Source: Candidatus Methylomirabilota bacterium
GTDB taxonomy: Bacteria > Methylomirabilota > Methylomirabilia > Methylomirabilales > Methylomirabilaceae
Direction of reading: 5' to 3'
DNA: 35,319 nucleotides
Assembly (NCBI GenBank): GCA_028870115.1
Contig: JAGWQH010000003.1
Location: forward strand, 1-35,319
The notes under the pieces were generated by a model. The model did no database searches and was not told the DNA's origin. It saw nothing but the letters and a program-made list of their open reading frames with translations. The translations under genes were made by a program, and so were the position numbers. Shown in pieces: positions 25,008 to 33,270 of the stretch (positions within the stretch are counted from its first letter, which is position 1; the number at the start of each line of letters is the position of its first letter).

Positions 25008-26506
25008 CGTCGTCGCAATCCATCCTGACGAGCGGTCCGCTTCCATGAACTGTCGATTTGGCCACCCTGCCCGATCGATGAGGAGGCTGCACGCTGCCTG
25101 GTATGGAGATAGAGCGCTCCGGCAATCAGCGCGATCTCCGCGAAGGCCCCATTCTCGGGTACAAGTCCTTTGGCCAGCCAGCGCTCCAGAAATTCTGTAT
25201 TGATCTGGCTGGTCACAAACTGCGAGATGTTGAGCACCTGACGGTGAAACGGAATATTCGTCTTCACGCCCAGTACGACATATTCATTCAGGGCGCGCCG
25301 CATCCGCTCCATCGCCTCCTCACGGTCGCGTCCCCAGGCGATCAATTTTGAGATCAGAGGATCATAGTGGATCGGGACATTGCACCCTTCGTAGATCGCG
25401 CTCTCGATCCGGAGGCCTGGCCCACCAGGCGTACGCAGCGCCCGGATTCGTCCGGGTGACGGCATGAAGTTGTTGAACGGGTCCTCGGCGTAGATGCGGC
25501 ACTCGATCGCGTGACCGCGCATCTGAATCTCGTTCTGTCGCACTGAGAGGGTCTCCCCGGCCGCAATCCGGATCTGCTCTTTCACCAGGTCAAGTCCGGT
25601 CACCATTTCGGTGATCGGGTGCTCCACCTGGAGCCGAGTATTCATCTCCAGAAAATGGAAGTTCTTTGACGGATCGACCAGGAACTCCATCGTCCCCGCA
25701 TTCGTGTAGTTTGCAGCCCTGGCTAATCTTACCGCGGCCTCGCCCATCTGACGCCTCAGTTCGAGATCTACAAAGGGAGACGGCGACTCCTCGATAACCT
25801 TCTGGTGACGGCGCTGCAGCGAGCATTCGCGCTCACCAAGGTACACCACATTACCCTGCGTATCGGCCATCACCTGCATCTCGATGTGGCGAGCGGCGCC
25901 CAGATAGCGCTCCACATAAATAGCCGGATTGCCGAATGCAGCGGACGCCTCGGAGCGGGTGGCGCGGATAGCGCTCGGAAGCGCCGCCTCGGTTGAGACG
26001 ATTCGCATCCCTTTCCCGCCCCCTCCAGCGGAGGCCTTGATGACGACAGGCAGGCCGATCTCCCGGACGGCCTCAAGCACCTCTCGATCAGCCAGGTCTC
26101 TGGTCGTTCCCGGAACGACGGGGACACCAGCTTGGCTCGCCAGGCTCCGGCCGGCGGTCTTGCTGCCCACCGCGCGGATCGCATGAGAAGAGGGGCCGAC
26201 AAACACCAGGCCTTCTTCCTCGCACCGCATGGCGAACTCCGCATTCTCCGACAGAAAGCCATATCCCGGGTGAATGGCCTTCGCGCCGACCAGTTTCGCG
26301 GTCTCAATAATCCGGTCAATCTTAAGATAACTCTGAGGAGAAGGCGCCGGACCGATCAGGTACGCCTCATCGGCCAACCTGACGTGCAGCGCAGATCGGT
26401 CGGCCTCTGAGTAAACCGCCACGGTGCCGATGCCCATCTCGCGGCAGGCGCGGATCACCCGAACAGCAATCTCTCCACGATTCGCAATCAGAATCTTATC
26501 GAACAT
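25004..26506 (-). CDS. Biotin carboxylase subunit of an acyl-CoA carboxylase (AccC/PccA type)
   Basis: An ATP-grasp enzyme that carboxylates the biotin on the carrier protein using bicarbonate and ATP. The 500 residues start with the family's MFDKILIANRGEIAVRVIRA and include AIHPGYGFLSENAEFA, KASAGGGGKGMRIV (ATP-binding loop), GERECSLQRRHQKVIEESPS, EMNTRLQVEHPITEMVTG and GHAIECRIYAEDPFNNFMPS. A short, poorly conserved tail of about 30 residues ends the protein. The carrier is a separate protein encoded next. The 28 bases upstream contain no purine-rich ribosome-binding site, so translation may depend on coupling to the preceding gene. The neighbouring beta subunit, mutase and epimerase point to propionyl-CoA as substrate. 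Confidence 0.94.
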   Translation of the reverse strand: MFDKILIANRGEIAVRVIRACREMGIGTVAVYSEADRSALHVRLADEAYLIGPAPSPQSYLKIDRIIETAKLVGAKAIHPGYGFLSENAEFAMRCEEEGLVFVGPSSHAIRAVGSKTAGRSLASQAGVPVVPGTTRDLADREVLEAVREIGLPVVIKASAGGGGKGMRIVSTEAALPSAIRATRSEASAAFGNPAIYVERYLGAARHIEMQVMADTQGNVVYLGERECSLQRRHQKVIEESPSPFVDLELRRQMGEAAVRLARAANYTNAGTMEFLVDPSKNFHFLEMNTRLQVEHPITEMVTGLDLVKEQIRIAAGETLSVRQNEIQMRGHAIECRIYAEDPFNNFMPSPGRIRALRTPGGPGLRIESAIYEGCNVPIHYDPLISKLIAWGRDREEAMERMRRALNEYVVLGVKTNIPFHRQVLNISQFVTSQINTEFLERWLAKGLVPENGAFAEIALIAGALYLHTRQRAASSSIGQGGQIDSSWKRTARQDGLRRR

Positions 26507-26535
26507 GGCATAAAACAGATGTTGGGAGTTAGGGG

Positions 26536-28095
26536 TTAAAGTGGGATGTTGCCATGCTTTTTGGGAGGGTTCGTCTCGCGCTTTGTCCTCAGCGACCTGA
26601 GCGCCCTGATCAGTTTCGGACGGCTCTCTTTCGGGGCGATCACTTCGTCGATGTAGCCGCGCTCTGCGGCAATGTACGGATTGGCAAACTTATCGCGGAA
26701 CTCCGCTACCTTTTCCGCGCGGAAAGACGCGACATCAATCTCCTCGGCAATCTTCCGCTTATATAGGATATTGACCGCCCCTTCAGGTCCCATAACCGCG
26801 ATCTCCGCCGTCGGATAGGCGAAGTTGATATCCGCCCGCATATGCTTGCTGCCCATCACGCAATAGGCGCCCCCGTAGGCCTTTCGCACGATGATGGTGA
26901 TTTTCGGCACCGTGGCCTCTCCGTAAGCATACAGCAGCTTTGCGCCGTGCTTAATGATGCCGCCATGTTCCTGCGCCGTACCCGGCAGATAGCCGGGGAC
27001 GTCCTCCAGGGTGATGATGGGAATGTTGAACGCGTCGCAAAAGCGGATGAAGCGGGCCGCCTTGACGGAAGAGCCGATATCGAGGCATCCGGCCAGCACG
27101 GCAGGCTGGTTGGCGACAAATCCGATCGATTGTCCATCCAGACGCCCAAAGCCGACTACGATATTCTGGGCGAAATATTCCTGGATCTCGAGAAACTCGC
27201 CGTCGTCCACCACCATGCGGATCAGCTCCTTCATATCGTACGGTCTGTTGGGGCTGTCGGGGACGAGGGCGTTCAGGGCCTCCTCTTGCCGCTCCGGATC
27301 GTCCCTGGACTCACAGCGAGGCGGATCTTCCAGATTGTTCTGCGGAAGGTACGAAAGGAGTTCCCTGATCGAGGCGAGACACTCCTGCTCCGAATCGACG
27401 GCAAAGTGGGCGACGCCCGACGTGGCATTATGGGTCATCGCGCCACCCAGTTCCTCGAAGTTGACCTCTTCGTGCAGGACCGTCTTGATCACATCAGGAC
27501 CTGTGACGAACATGTGGCTGGTATCGCGTACCATGAAGACGAAGTCCATCAGGGCCGGTGAATAGACCGCGCCGCCCGCGCATGGACCCATGATGGCCGC
27601 GATCTGCGGGATCACACCTGAGGCCAACGTGTTGCGGAGGAAAATATCGGCATACCCTGCCAACGAAACGACCCCTTCCTGGATTCGGGCCCCGCCAGAA
27701 TCGCTGAGGCCGATAATCGGAGCGCCCATCTTTACGGCCAGATCCATCACCTTGCAGATCTTGGCGGCGTGAGCTGCACCCAGACTGCCGCCGAATACGG
27801 TGAAATCCTGGGCAAAGAGATAGACCTGCCGCCCGTCGATCGTCCCGTATCCAATAACGACCCCGTCGCCGGGGATCCGTTGCTGGTCCATGTCAAAGTC
27901 GTAGCACTGATGGGTGACGAAGGCATCCAGCTCGGTAAAACTCCCCGGATCAACAAGCAGGTCGATCCGTTCGCGCGCCGTCAGCTTCCCGGACTGGTGA
28001 TGTCGATCGGACCGCTCCTGCCCGCCGCCCTGCAGAGCGGCCTCGCGTCTGCGGCGCAGCTCCTCCAATTTGTCCTTATGGCGCTCATTCGCCAT
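26536..28095 (-). CDS. pccB: Propionyl-CoA (acyl-CoA) carboxylase beta subunit
   Basis: The carboxyltransferase subunit moving CO2 from biotin to acyl-CoA; with its neighbours it should make (S)-methylmalonyl-CoA. The 519 residues show both crotonase-like halves: [80 protein letters not shown], then [38 protein letters not shown] and [17 protein letters not shown]. At the position reported to govern acyl-chain choice (Asp422 of Streptomyces PccB, Ile in AccB) this protein has C412 in [14 protein letters not shown], so substrate preference is less certain than the context suggests. The start ATG 28095 follows GGGGAG. The gene lies 18 bases after the PfkB kinase gene. Confidence 0.92.
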   Translation of the reverse strand: MANERHKDKLEELRRRREAALQGGGQERSDRHHQSGKLTARERIDLLVDPGSFTELDAFVTHQCYDFDMDQQRIPGDGVVIGYGTIDGRQVYLFAQDFTVFGGSLGAAHAAKICKVMDLAVKMGAPIIGLSDSGGARIQEGVVSLAGYADIFLRNTLASGVIPQIAAIMGPCAGGAVYSPALMDFVFMVRDTSHMFVTGPDVIKTVLHEEVNFEELGGAMTHNATSGVAHFAVDSEQECLASIRELLSYLPQNNLEDPPRCESRDDPERQEEALNALVPDSPNRPYDMKELIRMVVDDGEFLEIQEYFAQNIVVGFGRLDGQSIGFVANQPAVLAGCLDIGSSVKAARFIRFCDAFNIPIITLEDVPGYLPGTAQEHGGIIKHGAKLLYAYGEATVPKITIIVRKAYGGAYCVMGSKHMRADINFAYPTAEIAVMGPEGAVNILYKRKIAEEIDVASFRAEKVAEFRDKFANPYIAAERGYIDEVIAPKESRPKLIRALRSLRTKRETNPPKKHGNIPL

Positions 28096-28113
28096 CCTGT
28101 TCTCCCCTTCAGT

Positions 28114-29025
28114 CTACAGGTCTTCAAAATGCGCGAGGCGCTTGAATACCTTGTACCTCGCCTCGATTTCAGGATAGGTCAGCCGTCGTAATCGGTCGAG
28201 CGAAAATGCCTCGACGTTAAAAGAGGCCATCACCGATCCCATCACAATCGCCTTCCGGATGTTGGCCTCCTCAAAATTCATCGTGTTGGCAAGGTACCCG
28301 ATGAAGCCGCCGGCAAAGCAATCGCCCGCTCCTGTCGGGTCAAACACCGAATCGAGCGGAAGCGCCGGCGCGGCAAACCATCCACCCTTTCGAACCAGCA
28401 GCGCCCCGTACTCTCCTCGCTTGATAACCAGTGAGGTCGGCCCCCAGCCCAGGACCTTCTGGGCGGCTCGGACCAAGTTCGGCTCGTCGGCAAGCTGCCG
28501 GGTCTCAGCGTCGTTAATGAGCAGGATATCCACCGACTTCAGCATCTCCTGGAGCGCCTCGGGCTTCCCATCAATCCAGTAGTTCATCGTGTCGGCCGCC
28601 ACCAGCCTCGGCGAGCGTACCTGGTTAAGAACCTCCCGCTGCAAATCGGGATCAATATTGGCCAGGAAAACCAGTTCGCTTTCTTTGTATGCCTTCGGGA
28701 TCTCCGGCTGAAACGACGCAAAAACATTAAGCTGCGTTTCAAGCGTCTTCGCCTCGTTCAGATCAAACCCGTACTCTCCGGTCCACCGGAAGGTGCGCCC
28801 CGGGACCCGTACCAGCCCTTTCAGATCAATCGACCGGCTCTTCAGAAACGCCAGGTGCTCTTCGGGAAAATCCTCTCCCACCACCGCTACGATGCGAACG
28901 TCGGCGAAGAAGCTGGCCGCTACCGAGAAATACGTGGCCGATCCCCCCAACGCCTCTTTGGCGTTGCCGAATGGCGTCTGAACGGAATCAAGCGCGACCG
29001 ACCCGACAACAAGGATGCTACTCAT
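28114..29025 (-). CDS. PfkB/ribokinase-family sugar or nucleoside kinase
   Basis: A 303-residue PfkB kinase. N-terminal glycine motif: EALGGSATYFSVAASFFADV (residues 25-44). The C-terminal signature DPTGAGDCFAGGFIGYLANT carries the catalytic base D235 and the anion hole. The substrate is not readable; ATP is the usual donor. It lies between mtnP and pccB on the same strand. Proximity to MTA phosphorylase suggests a role in handling ribose or deoxyribose moieties or adenosine, but that is inference. The ribosome-binding site GAGG (six bases before ATG 29025) is inside a 9-bp sequence duplicated on the other side of a palindromic element. Confidence 0.88.
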   Translation of the reverse strand: MSSILVVGSVALDSVQTPFGNAKEALGGSATYFSVAASFFADVRIVAVVGEDFPEEHLAFLKSRSIDLKGLVRVPGRTFRWTGEYGFDLNEAKTLETQLNVFASFQPEIPKAYKESELVFLANIDPDLQREVLNQVRSPRLVAADTMNYWIDGKPEALQEMLKSVDILLINDAETRQLADEPNLVRAAQKVLGWGPTSLVIKRGEYGALLVRKGGWFAAPALPLDSVFDPTGAGDCFAGGFIGYLANTMNFEEANIRKAIVMGSVMASFNVEAFSLDRLRRLTYPEIEARYKVFKRLAHFEDL

Positions 29026-29030
29026 TATCT

Positions 29031-29105
29031 ACCTCGCACGAAATCCCCCCCAAGTCCCCCCCCTTTGGCAAAGGGGGGTGCGGGGGGATTTTTCGCACCT
29101 CGCAC
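29031..29105. mobile_element. Palindromic MITE-like insertion flanked by a 9-bp direct repeat
   Basis: ACCTCGCAC occurs at 29031-29039 and again at 29097-29105. Between them lie 57 bases built as a long imperfect palindrome: AAATCCCCCC, a run of C, TTTGGCAAA, a run of G and GGGGGGATTT. Removing the insert and one repeat copy would leave an 18-base gap between mtnP and pfkB, the same as the pfkB-pccB gap. The duplicated bases include the pfkB ribosome-binding site. As RNA the palindrome would make a very stable hairpin inside the operon. Confidence 0.65.
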
Positions 29106-29109
29106 AATG

Positions 29110-29973
29110 TTAGATATACTTCCCGATGATCGGCCTCAGCCGCTCCCGAACATCCACAGGAATCGCGTTGCGAGCGGTGATGATCGCATCCCGCATCGCG
29201 CTCCCGCACGAACAACCGTCCCTGCCGGACGGAAACGATGACACCGTCGCTTTGATGATGGCCTTGGCGGTTTCGGCGTTTTGCTTCAGGATCGCGACTA
29301 CCGCCTCCACCGATACATCCTGCTCTGTTTCGTGCCAGACATCGTAATCGGTGACCAGGGCCAGCGTCGCATAGCAGATCTCGGCCTCGCGGCAGAGCTT
29401 CGCCTCTTGCAGATTGGTCATCCCGATAACATCCACTCCCCAACTTCGATAAATCCGCGACTCGGCCCTGGTCGAAAACTGCGGCCCCTCGATACACAGG
29501 TACGTGCCGCCGTGATGTATTCGCGCGCCCACCGACTGCCCGGCGGCGAACAGCGCCTTCCCAAGAGCCGGACAGGTCGGATCGGCGAAGCTCACATGGG
29601 CCACGAGGCCGTTCCCGAAGAAGGTGCTGACCCGCCCCTTCGTTCGATCAAAGAACTGATCAGGAATCACAATATCCAGAGGCGGCAATTCTTCACGCAT
29701 GCTGCCTACCGCCGAAGCGGAAATGACCCACTCTGCGCCCAGGAGCTTGAACCCGAAGATGTTCGCGCGGAAATTCAGTTCGGACGGCATCAGGCGATGG
29801 CTGCGTCCGTGCCGCGCGAGAAACGCCACCTGCCGCCCTGCCAGGGACCCGATGATGTAGGTGTCAGACGGCGCCCCGAAGGGGGTCTCGACGCGCCGTT
29901 CCTCAACCCGATCGAGTCCCTCCATTTCGTACAATCCGCTCCCGCCAATGATGCCGATCAGCCCCTGGTTCAT
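29110..29973 (-). CDS. mtnP: S-methyl-5'-thioadenosine phosphorylase
   Basis: A 287-residue nucleoside phosphorylase cleaving 5'-methylthioadenosine (and often 5'-deoxyadenosine) to adenine and the sugar 1-phosphate. Motifs: GIIGGSGLYEMEGL (phosphate loop), FLARHGRSHRLMPSELNFRA, ISASAVGSMREELPPLDIVI, CIEGPQFSTRAESRIYRS and GMTNLQEAKLCREAEICYAT followed by VTDYDVW. The Asp-containing TDYDxW segment points to 6-amino purines, i.e. the MTA type rather than guanosine/inosine phosphorylase. The start codon overlaps the stop of mtaB by four bases (ATGA), so the two are translationally coupled. Confidence 0.92.
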   Translation of the reverse strand: MNQGLIGIIGGSGLYEMEGLDRVEERRVETPFGAPSDTYIIGSLAGRQVAFLARHGRSHRLMPSELNFRANIFGFKLLGAEWVISASAVGSMREELPPLDIVIPDQFFDRTKGRVSTFFGNGLVAHVSFADPTCPALGKALFAAGQSVGARIHHGGTYLCIEGPQFSTRAESRIYRSWGVDVIGMTNLQEAKLCREAEICYATLALVTDYDVWHETEQDVSVEAVVAILKQNAETAKAIIKATVSSFPSGRDGCSCGSAMRDAIITARNAIPVDVRERLRPIIGKYI

Positions 29974-31313
29974 TTTCCCTCCGGCGTAGGTACGAAGTCG
30001 TCGGTGCGTCGCCTGTACAGGCGGCCAATGGTCTCCCGTTCAGTGACCGCCTCGATCCTCAGATTGACCATGCGGCCGATACCCCCCTCGACGTTTTCGA
30101 GGCGTACCGTGATATAGTTATCAGTCAACGCTTCGATCCGCTCGGTTCGCGCATCCCGACTCTCCAGAACGACAGCCGTAAACGACTGTCCCGCCTGTGT
30201 CTGTCGAAACTGCTGCCACTTCGTATCGCTGAGCGCTCGGAGTGCCGCGCTTCTGGTCGTCCTCACGTCCTTGGGGACCTGGTTCGGCATTGAGGCCGCA
30301 ACCGTTCCCTTCCGCTGCGAGTAGTTGAACACGTGAAGATAGGCGATCGGCAGTCGGTCGAGCAGCCGGTAGGTGGCCTCAAATTCTTTGTCCCCTTCGC
30401 CGGGAAAGCCGACAATGACATCGGTCCCGATGGCGATCCCAGGGACCGACTCCGTAAGCCGTTCTACCAGCCGCCGGAAATCGTCCGCAGTGTGCGGTCG
30501 TCGCATGCGCTTGAGGACGCCCTCATCGCCGCTCTGCACCGGAAGGTGCAGGTGGCGGCAGAGGTTACCGAAGCGGCTAAAGCAGCCGATCAGCTCTTCC
30601 CCGACCTCGTGCGGATCGAGCGAACTCAGGCGGATCCTCGCAGGGACCGCCGCTACCAGCATGTCGGCCACCAAGCCGGCAATTGACCCGCTGGTCGGCA
30701 GGTCCCGCCCATACGTCCCCAGGTGAGTTCCGGTCAGAACCACCTCGGGATACCCGGCGTCCACGAGGGCTCGCAGGTCGTGCAATACCGCCTCGGTCGA
30801 TTGACTACGGTTCGGCCCGCGGGTTTCCGGAACAATACAGAAGGTGCAACGATAGCTGCACCCATCCTGAACCTTGAGGAGTGCCCGACTCCGGGCCGCA
30901 CCCACCGGCGGCAGCAGCGGCGTAAAGCGGCTTAACTGCTGAATATCTGAAACCGCGATGATCGGCGGCCTCTGATCGCGCAACCCCGAAATGAGCTCAG
31001 GCAGTTGCGCCTTCTCGCCATTGCCTGCGATCAGGGCGATACCAGGTATCGCTGCAATCTCCTCGGCAGCCACCTGGGCATAGCAGCCGGTGACGACCAC
31101 CCGTGCCGACGGGTTATATCGAACCGCCCGCCGGATCATCTGCCGCGAGTCGGCGTCGGCCTCCTTCGTCACACTGCAGGTATTGATGATGAACAGATCG
31201 GCCGCTTCGTCGAGCCCGACCGCCGTATGCCCATCCCGCCGCAGCGACTCCTGGAGCGCATCGCTCTCGCACTGATTCTGCCGACACCCCAAGGTCTTAA
31301 TCGCGATGCGCAT
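29970..31313 (-). CDS. mtaB: tRNA (t6A37-C2) methylthiotransferase MtaB
   Basis: A radical-SAM enzyme adding a methylthio group to the t6A at position 37 of ANN-decoding tRNAs. The 447 residues carry the N-terminal cluster cysteines C10, C46 and C77 (TLGCRQNQCES, INTCSVTKEAD, VTGCYAQ), the radical-SAM triad C152-x3-C156-x2-C159 (QDGCSYRCTFCIVPETRG), and a C-terminal TRAM-like domain (GQSFTAVVLESRDARTERIE). The short linker and TRAM sequence fit MtaB better than MiaB or RimO. Its N-terminus overlaps the end of the RNase H-like gene by 17 bases and its stop overlaps mtnP. The reaction uses two SAM and releases 5'-deoxyadenosine, a compound many MtnP-type enzymes can degrade, so the coupling to mtnP is suggestive. 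Confidence 0.9.
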   Translation of the reverse strand: MRIAIKTLGCRQNQCESDALQESLRRDGHTAVGLDEAADLFIINTCSVTKEADADSRQMIRRAVRYNPSARVVVTGCYAQVAAEEIAAIPGIALIAGNGEKAQLPELISGLRDQRPPIIAVSDIQQLSRFTPLLPPVGAARSRALLKVQDGCSYRCTFCIVPETRGPNRSQSTEAVLHDLRALVDAGYPEVVLTGTHLGTYGRDLPTSGSIAGLVADMLVAAVPARIRLSSLDPHEVGEELIGCFSRFGNLCRHLHLPVQSGDEGVLKRMRRPHTADDFRRLVERLTESVPGIAIGTDVIVGFPGEGDKEFEATYRLLDRLPIAYLHVFNYSQRKGTVAASMPNQVPKDVRTTRSAALRALSDTKWQQFRQTQAGQSFTAVVLESRDARTERIEALTDNYITVRLENVEGGIGRMVNLRIEAVTERETIGRLYRRRTDDFVPTPEGK

Positions 31314-31785
31314 ACGTCCTGTCGAACTCCACGAGCCGCGCTTCGAGAATCGGGAGGTTCAAGACATCCTCCCTATTGTAAGTGAGAAGCGTCTGCAACG
31401 CCTGCTCGTCCTTGCTGTCCTCATATCTCGACCACAACCGCATCGCTTCCATACCATCGATCCCCTTGGAACGCCTGGAGATGCCGAGTTGCTCCTCCAC
31501 CCGCTTCAGCCCGCCGAACAGGCCATACCGCCAGCAGATATACATCAGATCGTGGGAGTGGAACGCCGCAAACAGATCGAGACCCAGTCGACGGCGGATC
31601 ACCGGGAGATCGAAGCGGCTCCCGTTATACGTACAGATCGTCTCCACGCCCTCAAGCACCTGCCAGACCGTGACATCGCTGATCTGGGTACCGATCAACT
31701 GAATCAGGCCGCGATCGGTCGCATACAGGCCCACAACCGTTATGGCGCCCTCGAACGAGGTTTCGATATCCAGGTAGGCCTTCAT
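31297..31785 (-). CDS. RNase H-like (YprB-type) 3'-5' exonuclease domain protein
   Basis: A 162-residue stand-alone ribonuclease-H-like domain. The DEDD exonuclease residues are all there: D6 and E8 in YLDIETS, D59 in TYNGSRFDLPVIRRRLG and D140 in TYNREDVLNLPILEARL. It resembles the YprB-type RNase_H-like family (PF13482). The biological substrate, DNA or RNA, is unknown. It is the first gene of the long minus-strand run; overlap with mtaB by 17 bases indicates co-transcription and possibly a role near tRNA metabolism. No strong ribosome-binding site is seen before ATG 31785, and the upstream promoter is not clear. Confidence 0.85.
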   Translation of the reverse strand: MKAYLDIETSFEGAITVVGLYATDRGLIQLIGTQISDVTVWQVLEGVETICTYNGSRFDLPVIRRRLGLDLFAAFHSHDLMYICWRYGLFGGLKRVEEQLGISRRSKGIDGMEAMRLWSRYEDSKDEQALQTLLTYNREDVLNLPILEARLVEFDRTYAHRD

Positions 31786-31937
31786 CGGTACTTGAGCTTA
31801 CCACAGGTCGGGAAAATTTCAATGTAAAAGCATGAGATTAGAGGCGGTTTCAGTGGCGCGCGCTCCACGCCTATGCTACTGTGGCCATGCTTGGACGAAC
31901 GGCCTACGAATCAGACTATATACAGGAGATCGAGCAG

Positions 31938-33017
31938 ATGCGCATCGGTATTATTGGATTGCCGGCCTCCGGCAAGAGCACCGTGTACCGGCTGTTGACC
32001 CACGGCCAGCCAAGCCATCAGGCGGGCCAGTTGGGGGAGGCATCAATCGCCGTCGTGAAGGTCCCCGATCCCCGCCTCGAACGCCTGGCGCTCATGTTCA
32101 ACCCGAAAAAGGTGACACCAGCCAGTTTCGAGCTTGTGGACTTCGCCCCGCTCGTCAAAGAATCGAGCAAACCCGCAAGCCCCGGCGGACAGCTCCTTCC
32201 TCAGATGCGGCAGAGCACCGCCCTCCTCATGGTCGTTCGAGCTTTTAAGGACGAGCGGGTCCCCCACATCGAAGGAAGAGTCGATCCGGCCAAGGATGCG
32301 GCGACGCTGTGGGCCGAGTTGGTCTTAGCCGATCTGGATGTGGTAGAGAAGCGAATCGCCAGGATCGAGGAGGCATTGCGAAAGGGCAAAAAGATCGAGA
32401 GTCACCAGGAACTGGCCCTCTTGAAGCGATGTTATGCGGCGCTGCAGGAGGAACAGCCGTTGCGGGGGATGTCGTTGACCGCTGAAGATGAGCGTCTGCT
32501 TCGCGGCTTTCAGTTCCTGACGGCCAAGCCGAGCCTTCTGGTGGTTAATACCGATGAGGAGAGCGGCGGACAACTCGCCGGCCTTGGGGCCATACCGGCG
32601 CTGGGGACATCCCAGCCGGCTTCAATGGCCATCCCGGCCAAGCTGGAATTGGAGTTAGCGGATCTCCCTCCCGATGAAGCGAGCGCCTTCTGCGCCGAAC
32701 TGGGCCTGGAGGCATCCGTGGCGCCGCGACTACAGCAAGCCTGCTATGATCTTCTGGCTGTGATGACCTTCTTTACGGTGGGAAGCGACGAGGTGAGAGC
32801 CTGGACCATCCCACTGGGCGCTACGGCCCTACAAGCAGCAGCAGCGATCCACAGTGATCTCGCGCAAGGCTTCATTCGGGCAGAGGTGGTGGCCTACGAG
32901 GCGCTCATCCGCTGCGGGTCGCTGGCAGCGGCCAGACACGAAGGACTGTTGCGCCTTGAGGGGAAAGAGTACCTCGTGGCTGATGGCGATATCATGACGA
33001 TCCGGTTCAATGTCTGA
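31938..33017 (+). CDS. YchF/OBG-like P-loop ATPase with C-terminal TGS/DUF933 domain
   Basis: A 359-residue protein with the YchF layout. The Walker A loop is IGLPASGKST at residues 6-15 and the C-terminal TGS-like (DUF933) domain starts near residue 270 (LLAVMTFFTVGSDEVRAWTI, then GSLAAARHEGLLRLEGKEYL, ADGDIMTIRFNV). YchF binds ribosomes and prefers ATP. Here the switch-II region reads LVDFAPLVKES, where YchF has the D-x-A-G-L-V form, and the base-specificity motif is NTDE, so it looks like a divergent paralogue rather than the housekeeping copy. The start ATG 31938 has AGGAG nine bases upstream; a longer frame to 31881 lacks this. It is divergent from the RNase H-like gene and convergent with the tRNA. 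Confidence 0.85.
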   Translation: MRIGIIGLPASGKSTVYRLLTHGQPSHQAGQLGEASIAVVKVPDPRLERLALMFNPKKVTPASFELVDFAPLVKESSKPASPGGQLLPQMRQSTALLMVVRAFKDERVPHIEGRVDPAKDAATLWAELVLADLDVVEKRIARIEEALRKGKKIESHQELALLKRCYAALQEEQPLRGMSLTAEDERLLRGFQFLTAKPSLLVVNTDEESGGQLAGLGAIPALGTSQPASMAIPAKLELELADLPPDEASAFCAELGLEASVAPRLQQACYDLLAVMTFFTVGSDEVRAWTIPLGATALQAAAAIHSDLAQGFIRAEVVAYEALIRCGSLAAARHEGLLRLEGKEYLVADGDIMTIRFNV

Positions 33018-33024
33018 GGCGGTA

Positions 33025-33102
33025 TGGTGCGCCCGGGCAGATTTGAACTGCCGGCCTTTTGCTCCGCAGGCAAACGCTCTATCCGGGCTGAGCTACGGGC
33101 GC
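33025..33102 (-). tRNA. tRNA-Arg, anticodon GCG
   Basis: The minus strand folds into a complete cloverleaf: acceptor GCGCCCG/CGGGCGC, D-stem GCTC/GAGC, anticodon stem TTTGC/GCAAA around the loop CTGCGGA (anticodon GCG, reading CGC), a five-base variable loop AGGCC, T-stem GGCAG/CTGCC with loop TTCAAAT, discriminator A and an encoded CCA. It lies just after the YchF-like gene, convergent with it, and marks the border to the accessory region on the right. Confidence 0.95.
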
Positions 33103-33128
33103 AAAGCAACTGCGGCAGGAACGGGCCG

Positions 33129-33168
33129 ACTGTACCATGACCGCCGTGGGCGGTCAAGCCGCTTGACC
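33129..33168 (-). promoter_or_regulatory. tRNA-Arg promoter overlapped by a perfect palindrome
   Basis: On the minus strand TTGACC (33157-33152), 17 bases and TACAGT (33134-33129), placing the start about 20 bases before the tRNA. The -35 box forms one end of the palindrome GGTCAAGC-C-GCTTGACC (33152-33168), eight base pairs per arm with one central base. Confidence 0.55.
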
Positions 33169-33270
33169 GTGTTTGTAGGGCCGGAATCTGAGTCAGGTGG
33201 CAGTTGCAAGAGCCAGGATTTTGTTCTTCACTGCCTCAGGTAGTGGTCATCGGGTAGGCCAAGGGCAGCA

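Noticed and set aside
29041-29091. Ordinary transcription terminator between mtnP and pfkB
   Set aside because: The hairpin is strong, but the flanking perfect 9-bp direct repeat and the continuing operon favour an inserted element. Some termination in passing remains possible.
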